DNA of 64,000 nucleotides, from assembly GCF_900129845.1 (NCBI RefSeq), contig NZ_FQXB01000007.1, positions 62,001-126,000 of the forward strand. Direction: 5' to 3'. The number at the start of each line of letters is the position of its first letter. The stretch's first letter is position 1. This DNA comes from Cognatiyoonia sediminum (lineage in GTDB: Bacteria; Pseudomonadota; Alphaproteobacteria; Rhodobacterales; Rhodobacteraceae). Of this stretch, positions 7,732 through 14,994 are shown piece by piece. The translations under genes were made by a program, and so were the position numbers. The notes under the pieces were generated by a model, which was given only the letters and a program-made list of their open reading frames with translations, had not been told where the DNA came from and made no database searches.

Positions 7732-8247
7732 TTAGTGTTCCGATTTAGAACCGAGAGAACTGCCATTTTTGGCCCTGACGGGTTCTGATTTGGAACCAAG
7801 AACAGGCTTACGGTTCTGGAATGGAACCACAGCACCCCCTTGTTGTTCCAAACTAGAACCGCGTTTTGTTTTTGTGCGCCTGTAGCGATGCCAATCATTG
7901 GTCGCTAACTCTTTGCCTTTTGAGCGTTGCACGGGCTTTGTTGTGATCCGCCATTCATGGGTGCGGCGGTGGTACCAATTGCCTTCACGCTCCAAAACGA
8001 GGAAGCCTTTCTCGGCCAATTCACCGAAGGCACGTTGCACCGTTGCTTTGCCAAGTCCAAGCGCCTCTGACGCTTCTGCATAGGACAAGGTTAGCCTGCA
8101 GTTGTTGCTGCCGTTATAGCGCGTGTGGAGTTCCAAAAACACCTTCGCAGCGGAGCCCGAGAGGTCTCTCCAGGCGTCGCTCTTGAGCAGCCCGTATGGC
8201 AGAGGGGCGTATTGCCCCTCTCCCTTTCTCTTGTTGCTCTTACCCAT
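7732..8247 (-). CDS. Winged helix-turn-helix protein of the integrative element
   Basis: 171 residues. The N-terminal part (about 15-105) is a winged helix: SDAWRDLSGSAAKVFLELHT, RLTLSYAEASEALGLGKATV and RAFGELAEKGFLVLEREG. The tail (about 125-171) is low-complexity, with GSSLEQQ, GSKSEP and GSKSEH; these strings are the translation of four GTTC-N7-GAAC repeats in the DNA (7737-7859). The fold resembles replication-initiator or regulator proteins of small integrated elements. Binding to its own 3' repeats, as repressor or initiator, is inference. It lies downstream of the AlpA-type gene and upstream of the two unknown element proteins. Confidence 0.78.
   Translation of the reverse strand: MGKSNKRKGEGQYAPLPYGLLKSDAWRDLSGSAAKVFLELHTRYNGSNNCRLTLSYAEASEALGLGKATVQRAFGELAEKGFLVLEREGNWYHRRTHEWRITTKPVQRSKGKELATNDWHRYRRTKTKRGSSLEQQGGAVVPFQNRKPVLGSKSEPVRAKNGSSLGSKSEH
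7737..7859. repeat. Four GTTC-N7-GAAC inverted repeats (iteron- or operator-like array)
   Basis: Sites at 7737-7751, 7782-7796, 7813-7827 and 7845-7859. All have exactly 7 bases between the arms, and their starts are 45, 31 and 32 bases apart. Two extend to GGTTC-N7-GAACC. Three sites are read in one codon phase (GSKSE/GSSLE) and the third site in another (VPFQNR), so what is conserved is the DNA, not the peptide. The array lies in the 3' end of the helix-turn-helix gene. Confidence 0.8.
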
Positions 8248-8391
8248 GGCAGCACCTCAAAAGAGGGCCCAGATTGATCAACTTAGATATCAATGATCCG
8301 GCCCTCCCTGATGTTCATCCGCTGAACGGAATTACTGCGCGGGCACCAACGGTAGCGCTGGTCGGAAGGGGTTGCTTGAGGACGTCCCAGT

Positions 8392-8432
8392 GTGACATTA
8401 TCTTTACTTGCTACGGTGGCAGATAATGTCAC
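8392..8432. promoter_or_regulatory. Perfect 11-base inverted repeat upstream of the helix-turn-helix gene
   Basis: GTGACATTATC (8392-8402) and GATAATGTCAC (8422-8432), separated by 19 bases. It lies in the gap between the AlpA-type gene and the winged-helix gene. It could be an operator, an excisionase-binding site or an mRNA hairpin. Confidence 0.5.
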
Positions 8433-8435
8433 TCG

Positions 8436-8471
8436 AAAAGCCCCTGTCTCGCACGCGAGGTGGGGGTTTTT
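8436..8471. terminator. Bidirectional terminator-like hairpin after the AlpA-type gene
   Basis: A GCCCC/GGGGG stem with an inner CTCGC/GCGAG stem, flanked by A-rich sequence on the left and T5 on the right. It begins 2 bases after the excisionase stop codon and looks usable from either strand. Confidence 0.5.
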
Positions 8472-8473
8472 CA

Positions 8474-8683
8474 TTAGGCGGCCTCATTGCTTGGATCGAC
8501 GCGTTGCGCGCTCAAATATGCATTGAGGTCGGAGCCATGATACCCGATCCGCCGGCCTATCCGGATGAACGCAGGGCCACGGTTAAAATGCCGCCATTGG
8601 GCAAGCTTTTCCACTGTGCCAAGAATTCGGAGTTCTGGGTCTTCGGGGAAGTAGATACGTTTACTGTCGAAGATTTCTGCCAT
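8474..8683 (-). CDS. AlpA/excisionase-type DNA-binding protein
   Basis: 69 residues. The pattern RILGTVEKLAQWRHFNRGPA, then FIRIGRRIGYHGSDLNAYLS, fits the MerR-like helix-turn-helix of AlpA/Xis proteins (normally a DPELL-type wing with a final helix near AYL). Such proteins control excision or integrase expression. Its place about 100 bases downstream of the integrase on the same strand, beside tRNA-Arg, supports this. A closing hairpin follows the stop. Confidence 0.78.
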   Translation of the reverse strand: MAEIFDSKRIYFPEDPELRILGTVEKLAQWRHFNRGPAFIRIGRRIGYHGSDLNAYLSAQRVDPSNEAA

Positions 8684-8780
8684 CTATTATTCCTGTTGAT
8701 AGTTAAAAGATGGCACCCAATATTAACCAATTTTTGACCGGCTCAACACCTTTTTCCGTAAACGGTCTGTGAAAAAACGT

Positions 8781-9959
8781 TTAGGGCTCGTAGTCTGTGG
8801 AAAACAAATTCCATATACTCATTAATCTATGTCGCCGCTCCAACAAATCCGACCTCGCGTACGCTCTCTCCACATCAGACCCAACCTGATGCGCCAAGGC
8901 CGCCTCTGCAACTTCACGCGGGAACCCCGACTCTTCTGATGCCCAATCCCGAAAGCTGCTGCGGAAACCATGGACCGTGAAGTCTTCACGTCCCATACGG
9001 CGTAGCAACATCAGCATCGACATGTTGGACAGAGGTGCGTCTCGTCTTTGACCTCGGAAGACATAGACACCTCCAAGAGGTCTCACAACTTCGAGGATAC
9101 GGATCATCTCATCAGTGAGTGGCACGCGATGCTGAACGCCCATTTTCATCCGCTCGGCCGGAATGATCCAAAGCTGTCCATCCCAATCGACTTCCTCCCA
9201 AGTCATGCCCAACACCTCAGAGGTGCGGCAAGCTGTTAGGATCGTGAACTGCAGCGCTTTGGCTGCTGTGGCCGTGCGTTTCTCTAGTTCCCCATAGAAC
9301 GCAGGCACGTCGCGCCACGGCATGGCTTCATGATGAACGGGCTTGGCTTTGACTTTCGGGAGGACACCAGCGTCCTTCACAGCAGTCACAGGGTTCTCGC
9401 CGTCTCGGTAGCCGCGCGATTTGGCCACATCCAACACCGCCTTGATCCTCTGAGCCAGCCGCTTGGCCGTCTCATGCTTCAATGTCCAAATGGGAGAAAG
9501 GCACATCAAGACTTCTGGCTGACCGATGCTATCGACGGGCATTCTGCCGATCTTAGGGAAGGCATAGTCTCTGAGTGTGTTGATCCACTGCTGGCCGTGC
9601 TTGGGGTTCTTCCATGTAGGAAGCCGTTCGATATGAACTTGCTGTGCCAATTCTTCGAAGGTCGGGATCTCGCGATTGGTGTTGTAGCGCGGGTTAAGCC
9701 CTGACTTGGCCATACGCCGATACTCAAGCGCTCGTTCTCGGGCTTGGTTCAGTGTCACTACATCTGCGCCACCCAAACCGAAGTCTGTTCTAAGCGGAGC
9801 ACCTTTGCGGTTCTTCTGTCCTTTGACGGTTACCCGCACAATCCAGCGTCTGGCACCGGAAGGATCGACAACCAAATAGAGCCCCGCCCCATCTCCGTGT
9901 CGTCCCGGACCGAGATTCTCAACCAGCTTCTTCGTGAGCTTCCCGCTCAGCGCTACCAT
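8781..9959 (-). CDS. int: Tyrosine-type integrase (P4 family, DUF4102 arm-binding domain)
   Basis: 392 residues, full length. The N-terminal arm-binding domain has HGDGAGLYLVVDPSGARRW (about 21-39). The core-binding region is about 100-195. Catalytic residues can be placed: Arg245 in TACRTSEV, His330 and Arg333 in HGFRSSF, His357 in LAHQVGSD, and Tyr367 in RAYARSD. All are present, so the enzyme appears intact. The gene lies about 150 bases from the 3' end of tRNA-Arg and reads away from it, the usual arrangement for elements that insert into tRNA 3' ends. Confidence 0.95.
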   Translation of the reverse strand: MVALSGKLTKKLVENLGPGRHGDGAGLYLVVDPSGARRWIVRVTVKGQKNRKGAPLRTDFGLGGADVVTLNQARERALEYRRMAKSGLNPRYNTNREIPTFEELAQQVHIERLPTWKNPKHGQQWINTLRDYAFPKIGRMPVDSIGQPEVLMCLSPIWTLKHETAKRLAQRIKAVLDVAKSRGYRDGENPVTAVKDAGVLPKVKAKPVHHEAMPWRDVPAFYGELEKRTATAAKALQFTILTACRTSEVLGMTWEEVDWDGQLWIIPAERMKMGVQHRVPLTDEMIRILEVVRPLGGVYVFRGQRRDAPLSNMSMLMLLRRMGREDFTVHGFRSSFRDWASEESGFPREVAEAALAHQVGSDVERAYARSDLLERRHRLMSIWNLFSTDYEP

Positions 9960-10110
9960 TCAAAATACCACTTTTTGTACCACACAAGAAATGAATACAG
10001 GACAAAGTGGAAGAACGCTAGGATAACGTCGAAATCTCTACTTTCCTCTATTTTAAATAGAAAATTTAGGTCAGACGAAACTGAATAAGATCTTCGAAAA
10101 AGTGGGAGTG
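9960..10110. other. Integrase upstream region, probable attachment side
   Basis: AT-rich 151 bases between the integrase start and the tRNA-Arg 3' end. It should contain the integrase promoter and arm sites. No clear direct repeats were seen, and no second copy of the tRNA 3' end was found elsewhere in the window. Confidence 0.4.
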
Positions 10111-10187
10111 GCGGACTGGGGAGGATTCGAACCCCCGACCCCTTGATTCGTAGTCAAGTACTCTATCCAGCTGAGCTACCAATCCGC
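10111..10187 (-). tRNA. tRNA-Arg (anticodon ACG)
   Basis: 77 bases. In gene sense it begins GCGGATTGGTAGCTCAGCTG, has the anticodon stem-loop TTGACTACGAATCAA with anticodon ACG, the T-arm GGGGGTTCGAATCCTCCC, and acceptor GCGGATT pairing with AGTCCGC (one G-U pair). CCA is not encoded. It is the likely integration site of the element to its left. Confidence 0.95.
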
Positions 10188-10255
10188 GTGAGGTGCGATT
10201 TAGACCTTGCGGGTCAGCGATGCAAGGGGTCTGGGAAAAGAATCTCTGGCTATTT

Positions 10256-11641
10256 TCAAACCAGATCGACATCAGCCTTCGGCAAGCGGATACAGAAGAC
10301 TGTGCCGTTTTCGTCGGTGCGTTCCAGTTCCAGCTTGCCACCGTGCCCGCGGATCAAATCAGCTGAGATCACCATACCAAGACCGGTGCCACCTTTCCGC
10401 ACACCGCCCTGAAACGGCTGGAACAAATGCTCTTGCGCCTTCACAGGCAAACCTGGGCCGGTGTCGCACACCGTAATGTGCCAAGCTTGATCATCTTCCC
10501 AGCCTCTCACCGAGATGGTCCCGGGCTGACGTGTCGCAGCAATCGCCTGACGGGCATTGCGGACTAGGTTATTGATCACGCGAAACAGCTGCTCACCATC
10601 GCCACGTATCCTCATGCTCACTGGCACTTCGTTGACAAAGGTGATGTCTGCGGCATCCGCAGATAGCCTTTCGCTATCCAAAACATCTGCAACGATCGGG
10701 TGAAGCTCTGTGATTGTCAGCGTCGGTGCGGGTTCATCCACACGACCAAACGCAAGCGTTGTCTCGCACAGGTTCACCGCCCGCGTGATGGAGTTCACGA
10801 GCTTAGGCACCATACGCTTAACGAGCGGATCGTCTGACGACTCTATACGATCCGTAAAAAGCTGTGCCGAGGTCAATATGTTGCGCAGATCGTGGCTCAC
10901 CTTGGCAACGGCGCTCCCCAACTGCGCGAGTCTTTCTTTTTGCTTTAGCGCGCCGGTCAGTTGGGTCTGCATCAATTGCAAGGCTTCTTCCGCGTCGCGC
11001 AGTTCCTTCACCCCGGCTTGCGGCTCAATAATGCGACGGGCGTCTTCCGGCGCAGCAGCATAACGCTGCATTTGCTCCACAACGCTCTTGGTAGGGCGCA
11101 CAACGAGAATTTGAACGGAAACAAACAAAAGCCCAGCGGTAATAATCGAAATAACAGCCGAGAGCACAAGAATGTTCTGGCCATAGTCAATCATCGCTTC
11201 CCGCAATGGCATCTGCATCATCGTGATTTCAATCAACAGACCGCCATCGCGAACCGGGTTCCCGATCACACGGATCACCTTGTCTTCTGGATCAAGCAGC
11301 GTCGCGAATGCATCTCCGATCAATGTCATCGCAGTAGGGTCACGCAGATCAAAGCTCTCCTCGATTGGCAGGGGAAGTGGCGAGGACAACGCCAAACGCC
11401 GGATTTCATCGCGTCGTAGCACGACGTTGAAAACTTCAGCATTCTCCAGAAGCTCTGCCTCTAGATCCGGGCTGATCATATCGTCCGCCTCAAGCGAGAG
11501 CGACGCAATCTGCGCGCGCTCCAACCGGTCAATAAGATAATCCTGCCGGAATCGCGAAACGGAGGGGACAAAGATGAACACCTCGGCCAGCATCACAAAG
11601 ATGATGGTCAAAATCAGGAAACGTCCTGAAAGTGAGTTCAT
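10256..11641 (-). CDS. Membrane sensor histidine kinase (orphan)
   Basis: 461 residues. A transmembrane helix lies at about 7-26 and a second at about 157-181, enclosing a sensor region of about 130 residues. A HAMP-like linker and coiled segment (about 183-240) follow. The H-box is AKVSHDLRNIL with the phospho-acceptor His250, the N-box is NNLVRNARQA (about 357), G1 is DTGPGLP and G2 is GGTGLGMVIS. All kinase motifs are intact. No response regulator gene is adjacent. It is the third gene of a reverse-strand set with TVP38 and a flavoprotein disulfide reductase, 25 bases after the latter, and has its own GGAGGGG ribosome site. The signal is unknown. Confidence 0.9.
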   Translation of the reverse strand: MNSLSGRFLILTIIFVMLAEVFIFVPSVSRFRQDYLIDRLERAQIASLSLEADDMISPDLEAELLENAEVFNVVLRRDEIRRLALSSPLPLPIEESFDLRDPTAMTLIGDAFATLLDPEDKVIRVIGNPVRDGGLLIEITMMQMPLREAMIDYGQNILVLSAVISIITAGLLFVSVQILVVRPTKSVVEQMQRYAAAPEDARRIIEPQAGVKELRDAEEALQLMQTQLTGALKQKERLAQLGSAVAKVSHDLRNILTSAQLFTDRIESSDDPLVKRMVPKLVNSITRAVNLCETTLAFGRVDEPAPTLTITELHPIVADVLDSERLSADAADITFVNEVPVSMRIRGDGEQLFRVINNLVRNARQAIAATRQPGTISVRGWEDDQAWHITVCDTGPGLPVKAQEHLFQPFQGGVRKGGTGLGMVISADLIRGHGGKLELERTDENGTVFCIRLPKADVDLV

Positions 11642-11666
11642 GTCTGCCCCTCCCCGAAGGCCTTAT

Positions 11667-13085
11667 TTACGGAAGCCTGCGTTGGACAAATCCAACGATG
11701 GATTTAACCCGATCGCTTTCAAACAGCTTCGGGCTAAAATAGGCACCTGCTGCGCGTTTGTTAACCTCACTTATCGTAGGGTAAGGCAAAACAGTATTTG
11801 CGATGGCTGACATCTTCATATTGTTCGCAATCGCCATCGCCCACATGCCAATCAGCTCTCCAGCAAGGTGTCCGACAATCGACGCACCGACTGGGCGGCC
11901 CTTTACGACCATCACTTTGATAAGGCCAGTGGATTTGCGTTCCGCAATCGCACGATCATTGCCGTCGTAATTAAAGCGCACCACCTCGACATTGCCGCCG
12001 TATTTCTTGCGCGCATCCACTTCGGTCAGGCCAACATGCGCCATTTCTGGATCAATGTAAGTCGCCCAAGGGATATGGTCAGTGCGCTGCTTGCTCGGCA
12101 AGCCAAACAAAATGGAACGGATCAGAACACCGGCGTGATATCCAGCGACATGGGTGAATTGCAAACCACCCGCAACGTCGCCCGCCGCGTAAACCCGCTT
12201 GTTGGTCACCGACCGCAGGTTCGGCCCTACCTTCAAGCCACGACGATCATGGGCAATTCCGCCTTTGTCGAGGTCCAACTTGTCGATATTCACCTTCCGG
12301 CCAACGGCCATCAGCAAATGCGATCCTGAAAAATCACCTTTTGGCGTGTGGACGGTAATCGTCTTGCCATCGCCGCTAATCTTCTCGGCCTGAGCTTCTT
12401 CAACGATCTCAATGCCTTCAGCGCGCAGATTGTACAACGCAATCGCTGCCAGTTCAGGATCATCCTTGCCCAGCGCCTTCATGCCTTCAATCACGGTCAC
12501 TTTGGACCCCAGGCGTGCGTGCGCCTGCGCCATTTCCAACCCAATCGGGCCACCACCGATGACGATCAGATGCTTGGGCTGTTCGCGCAGGTCAAAGATG
12601 TTTTCATTTGTGTAGTAGGTCACATTTTCCAACCCGGGGATCGGCGGCACAAAAGGCGCTGAACCGGTTGAAACGACGAACCGGCGCGCTTCGATAATCG
12701 TATCACCGGCTTGCACTTCAGTTTTGGAAATGAAGCGACCAAATTCTTCGATTACCTTTACGCCAAGTCCTTCAAACCGCTCCACGGAATCGTGCGGCTC
12801 AATCGTCGCGATGACATTGGCAACGTGATCTTTAGCGGCGGCGTAATCGACCTTCGCTTTAGCATCCGCCACACCAAGCTCACCACCGTGGCTCATGGCG
12901 TAAGCCTTCTTGGCAGAAGCGATTAGGGCCTTAGACGGTACGCAGCCATAGTTCAGGCAATCACCGCCCATCTTATGCCCTTCAAGCAGGACAACCTTGG
13001 CGCCCATCTGGACGGCACCGGCTGCGATGGACAACCCACCAGAGCCACCGCCAATGATGCAGATATCAGTCTTAATACGGTTCAT
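11667..13085 (-). CDS. MerA/dihydrolipoamide dehydrogenase-like flavoprotein disulfide reductase
   Basis: 472 residues. FAD-binding CIIGGGSGGLSIAAGAVQMG at the N-terminus, redox-active pair in GGDCLNYGCVPSK (Cys43 and Cys48), NAD(P)-binding IVIGGGPIGLEMAQAHARLG, FAD GD motif VYAAGDVAGG, and the dimerisation domain at the C-terminus. It lacks an extra heavy-metal-binding domain and has no vicinal C-terminal Cys pair, so it is unlikely to be a true mercuric reductase. It follows the TVP38 membrane protein gene after 3 bases, a pairing I know from other Rhodobacteraceae. Substrate unknown. Confidence 0.9.
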   Translation of the reverse strand: MNRIKTDICIIGGGSGGLSIAAGAVQMGAKVVLLEGHKMGGDCLNYGCVPSKALIASAKKAYAMSHGGELGVADAKAKVDYAAAKDHVANVIATIEPHDSVERFEGLGVKVIEEFGRFISKTEVQAGDTIIEARRFVVSTGSAPFVPPIPGLENVTYYTNENIFDLREQPKHLIVIGGGPIGLEMAQAHARLGSKVTVIEGMKALGKDDPELAAIALYNLRAEGIEIVEEAQAEKISGDGKTITVHTPKGDFSGSHLLMAVGRKVNIDKLDLDKGGIAHDRRGLKVGPNLRSVTNKRVYAAGDVAGGLQFTHVAGYHAGVLIRSILFGLPSKQRTDHIPWATYIDPEMAHVGLTEVDARKKYGGNVEVVRFNYDGNDRAIAERKSTGLIKVMVVKGRPVGASIVGHLAGELIGMWAMAIANNMKMSAIANTVLPYPTISEVNKRAAGAYFSPKLFESDRVKSIVGFVQRRLP

Positions 13086-13088
13086 AAC

Positions 13089-13811
13089 TTAGGCTTCTTT
13101 CTTGCCACGGATGGCTTTGATCACGATCGGCAGTAGGGCCAGCGCACATAGGCCTGCGATTGGGAGGAAGATTGCAGGTTCAAAGATGATCCCGAGGTTT
13201 GGCGTCTCACCGCTTTCAAACACTTCACCAAGACCCGCACCGACAGAGGTGTATACGATCGAGCCAGGCATAATGCCAAAGAAGGTAGAGATCACAAAGC
13301 GGCGCAGCGGAACCTCAAGGAAGGATGGGATGAGGTTCGCCAAGAAGAATGGGATCGCAGGAACCAAACGGATCAGGAACAGCATCGACCATTGGTTTTC
13401 GTCAATCCCGTCTTTGATCTGTTTTACAACACCCTCAGAGCCTTCAAGCTTTGCACCCAGCTTTTCGCCGAACCCCCAGCGCGCAGCGAGGAAGATCGCA
13501 GTCGCGCCAACGGTTGCACCAATCACATTGTACAATGCACCGGGGAAAGTAGCGAAAAGGAACCCGCCGGTTAGCGTCGCAATCGCCGCCCCTGGGAGGG
13601 AAAAGGCAACGATCACGACGTAGGCCAGAATAAAGACAGCGACGGTGAGGATGTAATTCTCATCACGGAAAGCAAGCAGCGCTTCGCGATTGTCGCGTAG
13701 GGCTTCAAACGAAAGATAATCGCGCAGGAAAAACGCACCGATGATGGCAACTGTCACGATGATAATCAGCGGCAGTTTGCGCAGAAACGCGTTTTCGTTT
13801 GGTTCGCTCAT
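13089..13811 (-). CDS. TVP38/TMEM64 (DedA-like) family membrane protein
   Basis: 240 residues from the ATG at 13809-13811. About five to six hydrophobic segments, including LPLIIIVTVAIIGAFFL, the re-entrant VVIAFSLPGAAIATLTGGF, the helix FPGALYNVIGATVGATAIFL, and LFLIRLVPAIPFFLANLIPS with the conserved R-x-x-P of the VTT domain. These integral membrane proteins are linked to lipid scrambling or membrane homeostasis; the exact role here is unknown. First gene of the operon with the flavoprotein and the histidine kinase. The frame continues upstream without a ribosome site, so I use the internal ATG. Confidence 0.9.
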   Translation of the reverse strand: MSEPNENAFLRKLPLIIIVTVAIIGAFFLRDYLSFEALRDNREALLAFRDENYILTVAVFILAYVVIVAFSLPGAAIATLTGGFLFATFPGALYNVIGATVGATAIFLAARWGFGEKLGAKLEGSEGVVKQIKDGIDENQWSMLFLIRLVPAIPFFLANLIPSFLEVPLRRFVISTFFGIMPGSIVYTSVGAGLGEVFESGETPNLGIIFEPAIFLPIAGLCALALLPIVIKAIRGKKEA

Positions 13812-14008
13812 AGTACTCACTTTTTCGTCCTCGGGTCGGGGTGTCTGCACCCTAGATGGACTGCAAATGAAAACCAGAATACCCACCTCACGGGCGCTTG
13901 ATGAGGTTGTGAGCGAACTTTCAGTTTCGTAAGGCATTTGCTCACAAACTGTAACAATTGGACGGTTGAAAAACTTGTCTTTGTTGCAGAATTAGGGCGC
14001 CTCGTCCG

Positions 14009-14037
14009 TTGACAGCCCCCAGTTCCGGCTCTAAAGG
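14009..14037 (+). promoter_or_regulatory. Candidate sigma-70 promoter of rpmH-rnpA
   Basis: TTGACA (14009-14014), a 17-base spacer, then TAAAGG (14032-14037), about 70 bases before the rpmH start. The -35 is perfect and the -10 is weak. Confidence 0.45.
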
Positions 14038-14104
14038 ACAGGACTGAAATGTTGATCAGGCTCGAATCTACATAGGTTCGCCCATATGAATCGGAGAGCA
14101 CGCG

Positions 14105-14239
14105 ATGAAGCGCACGTTCCAACCTTCCAACCGGGTTCGCAAGAACCGTCACGGTTTCCGCGCCCGTATGGCGACAAAAGCTGGCCGTAAGATCCTGAAC
14201 GCGCGCCGCGCCAAAGGTCGTGCCAAGTTGAGCGCATAA
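14105..14239 (+). CDS. rpmH: Ribosomal protein bL34
   Basis: 44 residues of the 50S subunit, [20 protein letters not shown] then [20 protein letters not shown], ending KLSA; the family is invariant at this length. First gene of rpmH-rnpA-yidD. A strong intrinsic-terminator-like hairpin follows 26 bases after its stop. Confidence 0.98.
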   Translation: MKRTFQPSNRVRKNRHGFRARMATKAGRKILNARRAKGRAKLSA

Positions 14240-14262
14240 GCGCCCACACGGACCAGAACCCA

Positions 14263-14646
14263 ATGAAACCGCCGGCCGCACCCGATACAGGCGCGCCGGC
14301 GGTTTTTGTTTGTCTGCAGGTCTTGAAAAAACGCGCCGATTTCGTCGCCTGTTCCAAGGCCCGCCGCTACGCCACCCACGGCATCCACCTACAAGCCCGC
14401 AAACGCCGCGATGGCGAAGCGGATGGCATTCGTGTCGGATATACCTGTTCAAAGAAAGTCGGTAACGCTGTCGCCCGCAACCGTGCCAAGCGCCGCCTTC
14501 GCGAAGTGGCACGCAGAGTCTTGCCAAAGCATGGCCATGATGGGTGGGACTACGTGCTTGTGGGTCGCAAAGACATCACCGCGACCCTATCTTTTGATCA
14601 GTTGCAAACCGATCTGATACGCGCCTTGGCTAAAATTCATTCATGA
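14263..14646 (+). CDS. rnpA: Ribonuclease P protein component
   Basis: 127 residues from the upstream ATG. The conserved protein begins around [16 protein letters not shown], followed by [20 protein letters not shown] and [10 protein letters not shown], the RNase P signature. It assists RNase P RNA in maturing tRNA 5' ends. The first 20 codons ([16 protein letters not shown]) lie on a terminator-like hairpin, so the start is uncertain; a TTG just before the conserved LKKRADF region is the alternative. N-terminal extensions of this type do occur in alphaproteobacteria. It overlaps yidD by 4 bases. Confidence 0.95.
   Translation: MKPPAAPDTGAPAVFVCLQVLKKRADFVACSKARRYATHGIHLQARKRRDGEADGIRVGYTCSKKVGNAVARNRAKRRLREVARRVLPKHGHDGWDYVLVGRKDITATLSFDQLQTDLIRALAKIHS
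14266..14309 (+). terminator. Intrinsic terminator or attenuator between rpmH and the rnpA core
   Basis: Perfect 11-base stem, AAACCGCCGGC (14266-14276) with GCCGGCGGTTT (14295-14305), followed by TTTTTG from the stem end. It lies inside the annotated first codons of rnpA, so translation from 14263 would melt it while untranslated RNA would terminate. Confidence 0.75.
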
Positions 14647-14864
14647 CCCCGCTCGCCTACATCCTCTCGCGCCCCGTTGTGGCCTACCGCCTGCTCTTCA
14701 GCCCGTGGGTCGGGCACGGCTGCCGCTACCAACCAACCTGTTCGGCTTACTCGTTAGAAGCCTACCGCAAACACGGCGGCATCAAAGGCACCTACCTCAC
14801 GATCCGCCGCATCGCGCGCTGCCACCCATGGGGCGGATCGGGGATAGATAACGTGCCGGATTGA
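14643..14864 (+). CDS. yidD: Membrane protein insertion efficiency factor YidD
   Basis: 73 residues. Family hallmarks: [40 protein letters not shown] and [17 protein letters not shown], with the conserved Cys residues. A small peripheral membrane protein that aids YidC-dependent insertion. Overlaps rnpA by 4 bases. The expected neighbour yidC lies 12 kb away at 27.2 kb, after an accessory region. Confidence 0.96.
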   Translation: MTPLAYILSRPVVAYRLLFSPWVGHGCRYQPTCSAYSLEAYRKHGGIKGTYLTIRRIARCHPWGGSGIDNVPD

Positions 14865-14994
14865 TCGAGAGGGCCCTTTCTGTTAGGCGCTGTCGATCCT
14901 TGCCTTTTCACCTAAGAGTTGTAGCCTGACAAAAGACGCAAGAAAAACTTGGTAATCGTCGACCGTCCAAGCTCTCTAGCCAAGGGGTAAAGAT

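Noticed and set aside
8283-8474. 63-codon reverse frame between the AlpA-type and winged-helix genes
   Set aside because: It spans the terminator hairpin and the 11-base inverted repeat, has no ribosome site and no family resemblance.
11667-13085. Mercuric reductase (mer operon)
   Set aside because: No MerR, MerT or MerP genes, no N-terminal metal-binding domain and no C-terminal Cys pair; only the general disulfide-reductase family is supported.
13817-14527. 236-codon reverse frame opposite rpmH-rnpA
   Set aside because: Antisense to two certain genes, with composition of a shadow frame.
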